This document shows, piece by piece, positions 60,601 through 64,000 of a stretch of 64,000 nucleotides of DNA. The stretch spans positions 310,001 to 374,000 of the forward strand of contig NZ_JANUSD010000001.1 in NCBI RefSeq assembly GCF_024793945.1. Direction: 5' to 3'. A program made the position numbers and the translations under genes. The notes beneath the pieces were generated by a model that worked only from the letters and a program-made list of their open reading frames with translations, made no database searches and had not been told where the DNA came from. The stretch comes from Emticicia fluvialis. GTDB taxonomy: Bacteria; Bacteroidota; Bacteroidia; Cytophagales; Spirosomataceae. The stretch's first letter is position 1. Every line of letters starts with the position of its first letter.

Positions 60601-61056
60601 ATGAAAAAACTAATTTCAATTTTAGCGATTTTGCTGGCCGTTAATGTGTCTTTTGGTCAGAAATATGAGAGTTTTGGTGAGAAAATCAATCCTGATGGCG
60701 CTATCGCAGCCTCAGACCTTGAGAAAAAAGCTAAGGTAACCCCGGCATTTGAAGGCAAGGTTACAGGCGTGGTAGAGTCGGTATGCCAGGTTAAAGGCTG
60801 CTGGATGAAAGTGAAAATGGACGACGGCCAGACCATGCGTGTTACTTTTAAAGACTACGGTTTTTTTGTGCCTAAAGACATAGCAGGTAAAACAGTAGTA
60901 TTTGAGGGCAATGCCAAAACTAAAACTACATCGGTTGATGAGCTTCGTCACTATGCCGAAGACGCCGGTAAAAGTAAAGAAGAAGTAGCTAAGATTACTG
61001 AGCCTAAAACAGAACTGACATTTGTAGCCAATGGCGTGTTGGTTCCGAAAAACTGA
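60601..61056 (+). CDS. DUF4920 exported protein
   Basis: 151 residues: signal peptide (1-19, cleavage before QKYESF), then a DUF4920 domain with an OB-like barrel: GKVTGVVESVCQVKGCWMKVKM (about 57-78; Cys pair) and TMRVTFKDYGFFVPKDIAGKTVVFEG. The two cysteines and nearby His/Met (DELRHYAED) could bind metal. Function unknown. Closed by a terminator. Confidence 0.88.
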   Translation: MKKLISILAILLAVNVSFGQKYESFGEKINPDGAIAASDLEKKAKVTPAFEGKVTGVVESVCQVKGCWMKVKMDDGQTMRVTFKDYGFFVPKDIAGKTVVFEGNAKTKTTSVDELRHYAEDAGKSKEEVAKITEPKTELTFVANGVLVPKN

Positions 61057-61063
61057 TACGCGC

Positions 61064-61096
61064 AAAGCCTCTCTACATTAAAGGAGAGGCTTTTTT
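61064..61096 (+). terminator. Terminator of the DUF4920 gene
   Basis: AAAGCCTCTC / GAGAGGCTTT with a 10-base loop and a run of T residues, 8 bases after the stop. Confidence 0.9.
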
Positions 61097-61127
61097 GATT
61101 CTATTGACCTGAACAAACGAAACATCT

Positions 61128-62408
61128 ATGAAAAAAAATTACCTGTTGGCGCTGGTGCTTGGTATTTCGTCGCCGGTGCTGGCACAACGCACACTGATTC
61201 ACTGCGGTACCCTTATTGATGGTATCGGTAATACGCCAAGGTCGCAGATAACAATTGTGGTAGAGAAAAACCGTATAACTGATATCCAGAGTGGCTACGC
61301 CACTGCTCAGGCTGCCGATAAGGTGGTTAACATGAAAAACCGTACGGTAATGCCGGGTTGGATAGACATGCACGTGCACATAGAGAGCGAAACCAGTAAA
61401 GACCAGTACCTGAAACGCATGAGCCAGAATATGGCTGATATTGCCTATGAAGCGCAGAAGCACGCCCATACAACCCTGATGGCTGGTTTTACTACGGTAA
61501 GAGATTTAGGCGGAAGCGGAGTGAATATTTCTATCCGTAATGCTATTAATAAAGGATTGGTAGTTGGCCCCAGAATTTTTACATCTGGCAGAACCATTGC
61601 AACAACCGGTGGGCATGGAGACCCTACGAATGGTATCAGCAATACTTATTCGGTACCAGATTATGTAACCAACGGAGTAGTAGACAGCCCGGAAGAAGGG
61701 CGGCAGGCGGTGCGCCAGCGATATAAAGACGGAGCCGATGCCATTAAGATAACGGCCACCGGCGGTGTTTTAAGTATTGCAAAAAATGGCAAAGGCCCAC
61801 AGTTTACAGAAGATGAGATTTCGGCCATTGTATCAACGGCTAAAGACTATGGGTTTCATGTGGCAGCGCATGCGCACGGAGCAGAAGGCATGAAGCGTGC
61901 CATAAAAGCAGGTGTTACAACCATAGAACACGCTACTTTTATGGACGATGAGGCCATTGAACTATTTAAAAAACATGGAGCTTATTATGTGCCAACCATC
62001 ATTGCTGGCAAAACTGTCGGTGATTCGGCAAAAGTACCGGGATACTATCACCCCTTAGTGGTTCCTAAAGCCATTGAAACATCAAAGCAGATTGCTGAAA
62101 CCTTTGCACGGGCTTATAAGGCAGGGGTAAAAGTGGCGTTCGGAACTGATGCGGGGGTGTTTTTGCACGGCTATAATGCCAAAGAGTTTCAGTACATGGT
62201 AGAAGGTGGCATGCCAATGATGGAAGCCATCAAAGCCGCTACAATTGTAAATGCAGAGATACTGGGCATGAAATCAGAACTGGGCTCAATAGAAAAAGGG
62301 AAACTGGCTGACATAGTTGCCGTTGAAGGCGACCCATTGAAAGATGCCAGAGTAATGATGAATGTTGCCCTTGTAATGAAAGAGGGTAAGATTTACAAAG
62401 AAAAATAA
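61128..62408 (+). CDS. Exported amidohydrolase (imidazolonepropionase/prolidase-like)
   Basis: 426 residues: signal peptide (1-19), then the amidohydrolase TIM barrel. Metal site HVHIES (after MPGWIDM), carboxylated-lysine region GADAIKITATGG, AAHAHGAEGMKRAIKAGVTTIEHATFMD with two His, and FGTDAGVFLHG with the catalytic Asp. Such exported members hydrolyse dipeptides, Xaa-Pro peptides or organophosphate-like amides. The C-terminal GKLADIVAVEGDPLKD is the standard closing strand. Third exported amidohydrolase-type gene in the window. Confidence 0.9.
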   Translation: MKKNYLLALVLGISSPVLAQRTLIHCGTLIDGIGNTPRSQITIVVEKNRITDIQSGYATAQAADKVVNMKNRTVMPGWIDMHVHIESETSKDQYLKRMSQNMADIAYEAQKHAHTTLMAGFTTVRDLGGSGVNISIRNAINKGLVVGPRIFTSGRTIATTGGHGDPTNGISNTYSVPDYVTNGVVDSPEEGRQAVRQRYKDGADAIKITATGGVLSIAKNGKGPQFTEDEISAIVSTAKDYGFHVAAHAHGAEGMKRAIKAGVTTIEHATFMDDEAIELFKKHGAYYVPTIIAGKTVGDSAKVPGYYHPLVVPKAIETSKQIAETFARAYKAGVKVAFGTDAGVFLHGYNAKEFQYMVEGGMPMMEAIKAATIVNAEILGMKSELGSIEKGKLADIVAVEGDPLKDARVMMNVALVMKEGKIYKEK

Positions 62409-62444
62409 ACTGGCAAAAACAAACGCAAACTATAACTTACCATT

Positions 62445-62475
62445 GGTCTGGTGCATTTGTGCCAGACCTTTTTTT
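62445..62475 (+). terminator. Terminator of the exported amidohydrolase gene
   Basis: GGTCTGG-(10)-CCAGACC followed by TTTTTTT, 36 bases after the stop. Confidence 0.9.
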
Positions 62476-62495
62476 GTTTTGCCATCATCATAAAA

Positions 62496-62520
62496 AAAGG
62501 CAGAGACGCGCCCTGCCTTT
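62496..62520 (-). terminator. Terminator of the SDR gene
   Basis: AAAGGCAG / CTGCCTTT (8 bp, 9-base loop), T-run on the minus strand, 10 bases after the SDR stop. Confidence 0.75.
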
Positions 62521-62530
62521 CTGAAACCGG

Positions 62531-63256
62531 TTATTTGCTTGGCGGCATTGAAGGTCTTACCTCTATTTTGCTTGGCAATGTGCGCGCAGGCATTTTTATT
62601 AAATCAGAAACAATCTGCCCGATGTCTTCAGGCTGAATCTTCCAGGCATCTTTTTCACTCGGGGTGTGGTTGTTAAAATGCGTAGCTACCGAGCCGGGCA
62701 TAATGGTAGAAACCTTGATGCCATCCTGGCGTAGGTCAAGCATAAGTGCCTGAGTAAAACCTACCAGCCCGAATTTGCTGGCGTTGTAGGCTGTTCCTTT
62801 ATCGAAGAAATTGGCTCCGGCCAGGCTGGCAATGGTAATAAAGTATCCTTTAGAAGATTTAAGCGCTTCAAGGGTTGCCTTTGCTGTAAAAAATACGCCC
62901 GTCAGGTTTATGTCTATGGTTTCTTGCCATTGTTCAGTACTTAACTTTTCAAAAGGTACCAGATGCCCTACACCTGCATTGGCAATAACGTAATCTAACC
63001 TTCCCCAGGTTTGTAAAACAGTATTTACTGCATTTTGCTGTGATGCAAAACTGCGTACATCAGATTCGAGCGGAAGTGCGTATCCGTCTTTAATTTTGTT
63101 TAATTCTGCCGCCGCAGCTTCTGCCGCTTCTTTGCTTCTGCTGGTAATAGCTACCCTGATTCCTTCTTTAATAAGTACTTCTGCTACACCATAGCCAATG
63201 CCTTTCGAACCGCCCGTAACTAAAGCAGTGCGAATAATTGTTGTGTTATCTGACAT
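62531..63256 (-). CDS. Short-chain dehydrogenase/reductase (classical SDR)
   Basis: 241 residues, classical SDR: cofactor motif TGGSKGIG (14-21), NAG (93-95), and catalytic S144, Y157, K161 in AYNASK. The basic residues after the glycine motif (TSRSKEAA) suggest NADP(H). Substrate unknown; monocistronic. Confidence 0.92.
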   Translation of the reverse strand: MSDNTTIIRTALVTGGSKGIGYGVAEVLIKEGIRVAITSRSKEAAEAAAAELNKIKDGYALPLESDVRSFASQQNAVNTVLQTWGRLDYVIANAGVGHLVPFEKLSTEQWQETIDINLTGVFFTAKATLEALKSSKGYFITIASLAGANFFDKGTAYNASKFGLVGFTQALMLDLRQDGIKVSTIMPGSVATHFNNHTPSEKDAWKIQPEDIGQIVSDLIKMPARTLPSKIEVRPSMPPSK

Positions 63257-63316
63257 AAAAAAAAGAGATGAGTTTTATTAGGCTATAACAGCCGGGGCAG
63301 GCCAATAGTTTTGGAT

Positions 63317-63535
63317 TCAGATTTTTCTTTCTTTCAGTGGTTTCAGCAGATACTCCAGTCCGTTAAGTTTTATTTCATACATGGTAGCCAGCAGGGTGCC
63401 CAGTTTACCAGGCGGAAAACCTTCTCTCTGAAACCACAGCAGATAATGTTCGGGCAGGTCACAGATAAGCCGGTCTTTATATTTGCCAAATGGCATTTTG
63501 AAAGTAACCAGTTCTTTTATGATAGCGGGGTTCAT
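63317..63535 (-). CDS. DUF3820 family small protein
   Basis: 72 residues from the ATG at 63535 (a TTG 22 codons upstream is unlikely). Motif MPFGKYKDRLICDLPEHYLLWFQREGFPPGKLG matches DUF3820, a small putative regulator family of unknown function. Basic C-terminus (LKPLKERKI). Confidence 0.8.
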   Translation of the reverse strand: MNPAIIKELVTFKMPFGKYKDRLICDLPEHYLLWFQREGFPPGKLGTLLATMYEIKLNGLEYLLKPLKERKI

Positions 63536-63689
63536 AGGTGGATTTAGATTTTCATTGATTTTAAGGGAGGTGGTTGTAAACGCCTTTTTAAAGCTTAACA
63601 ACCACCACCCTGTCTATTTACTGACAACGTCAGAAAACAGACACCCCTCCTTGAACAAGGAGCGGCCGTCGCACGGGAGAAACTTTAAC

Positions 63690-64000
63690 TTATTTCTTCT
63701 TCAATTTCATCGTTACAGGGTCCCAGTAAACGATTCTGTTATCAAAATAGCTAAGGTTACAAGCCAGTGCCGGAGCCGCAGCACGGAAACCGAAAATCGG
63801 GTCTTCTATGGTTTTCTGACTGTTGGCGCGCATGTTATCAAAGAAATTCTTGAAGTGTTTGGCATGGGCATCATCACCGGCAGGCGTATCAAATTTTATT
63901 TCTTTTACCGGTTCAGTTACTCTGTCGGCTTCAGAATATTTAGCATTGTATTCTTTCAGAAACTCTTTTTGTGTAGCCTCTGCAAAGGTCGGGAAACTTT
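63690..64000 (-). CDS. Gfo/Idh/MocA-family oxidoreductase, C-terminal part (5' end outside window)
   Basis: 102 residues of C-terminus, translated from the minus strand to a TAA at 63690-63692. It reads KHFKNFFDNMRANSQKTI, then FGFRAAAPALACNLSYF and a Lys-rich end. The closing pattern (NF-x-D-x-x-R..., then xxAAxPALAxNxSY, WDP) is that of the many NAD(P)-dependent sugar/inositol dehydrogenase relatives in Bacteroidota. The Rossmann half lies beyond the right edge. Confidence 0.7.
   Translation of the reverse strand, partial: SFPTFAEATQKEFLKEYNAKYSEADRVTEPVKEIKFDTPAGDDAHAKHFKNFFDNMRANSQKTIEDPIFGFRAAAPALACNLSYFDNRIVYWDPVTMKLKKK

Noticed and set aside
63621..63662. Small hairpins CTGAC/GTCAG and CTCCTTG/CAAGGAG between the last two genes
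   Set aside because: Short stems without T-runs; may be part of a terminator but not supportable.
1..64000. tRNA, rRNA, CRISPR, insertion sequences and prophage genes
   Set aside because: Intergenic stretches were read for cloverleaf, spaced-repeat and transposase signals; none was convincing.

Overview
The window is chromosomal DNA from a member of the Bacteroidota, most likely the order Cytophagales. Four things point there. There are type IX secretion (T9SS) elements: a PorW/SprE-type lipoprotein and a C-terminal sorting domain. There are family-specific proteins: GLPGLI, DUF4920, a TamL-type lipoprotein-barrel, Bacteroidota-style BamD next to RpoZ, and a large TonB-dependent-like barrel with a carboxypeptidase-regulatory N-domain. 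Several genes have TAnnTTTG -7 promoter boxes. Shine-Dalgarno sequences are almost absent. No tRNA, rRNA, CRISPR array, insertion sequence or prophage was recognised. Base composition is even, moderately AT-rich, with no obvious islands except the very AT-rich 600-base gap at 18744-19343.

Layout. 1-5 kb: envelope biogenesis (3' end of tamB, tamL, then bamD and rpoZ on the other strand). 5-12 kb: housekeeping genes (hemL, an Lrp regulator divergent from ald, an RNase H, a PfkB kinase, a GNAT-like protein, a helical secreted protein). 12-17 kb: NIPSNAP, two exported amidohydrolases in tandem, a SanA/YdcF protein and ispF. 17.5-23.3 kb: the most unusual block. An ECF sigma factor and a one-pass membrane partner face a divergent pair encoding a secreted protein of unknown function and a TPR-CHAT protein (caspase-like dyad, signal peptide and C-terminal membrane anchor). 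23-27.8 kb: M16 peptidase, IscA-like protein, GT39-type membrane glycosyltransferase, M42 peptidase. 27.9-31.1 kb: a second ECF sigma/anti-sigma operon with a barrel-like outer membrane protein and a surface esterase. 31-36 kb: tilS divergent from an OstA/LptA-like gene, a T9SS cargo protein and a GT2 glycosyltransferase. 36-42 kb: two MFS transporters, one in a TetR-controlled operon, a YdeI-like protein and an MsbA-like ABC exporter. 42-47.3 kb: cold-shock protein, an outer membrane barrel, and a tightly overlapped RRM/DEAD helicase/VF530 operon. 47.4-49.9 kb: a glycosyltransferase-HAD phosphatase fusion and a GLPGLI protein. 50-60.4 kb: two-component signalling surrounding a minus-strand cluster (MBL hydrolase, patatin, PorW/SprE, a 49-residue membrane mini-protein, SSS symporter, response regulator). 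60.6-64 kb: DUF4920 protein, exported amidohydrolase, SDR, DUF3820 and the 3' end of a Gfo/Idh/MocA oxidoreductase.

How the genes work together. Much of the window serves the envelope: TamB/TamL and BamD for outer membrane assembly, OstA-like and MsbA-like proteins for lipid or LPS traffic, PorW/SprE and its cargo for T9SS, and two ECF systems plus two histidine kinases for sensing. The strongest candidates for undescribed biology are the ECF/anti-sigma/CHAT locus, the one-polypeptide glycosyltransferase-phosphatase (predicted glycosylglycerate synthase), the mini-protein coupled to the symporter, and a kinase and response regulator placed at opposite ends of one gene cluster. Assignments come from reading motifs and family resemblance by eye; no database search was run.
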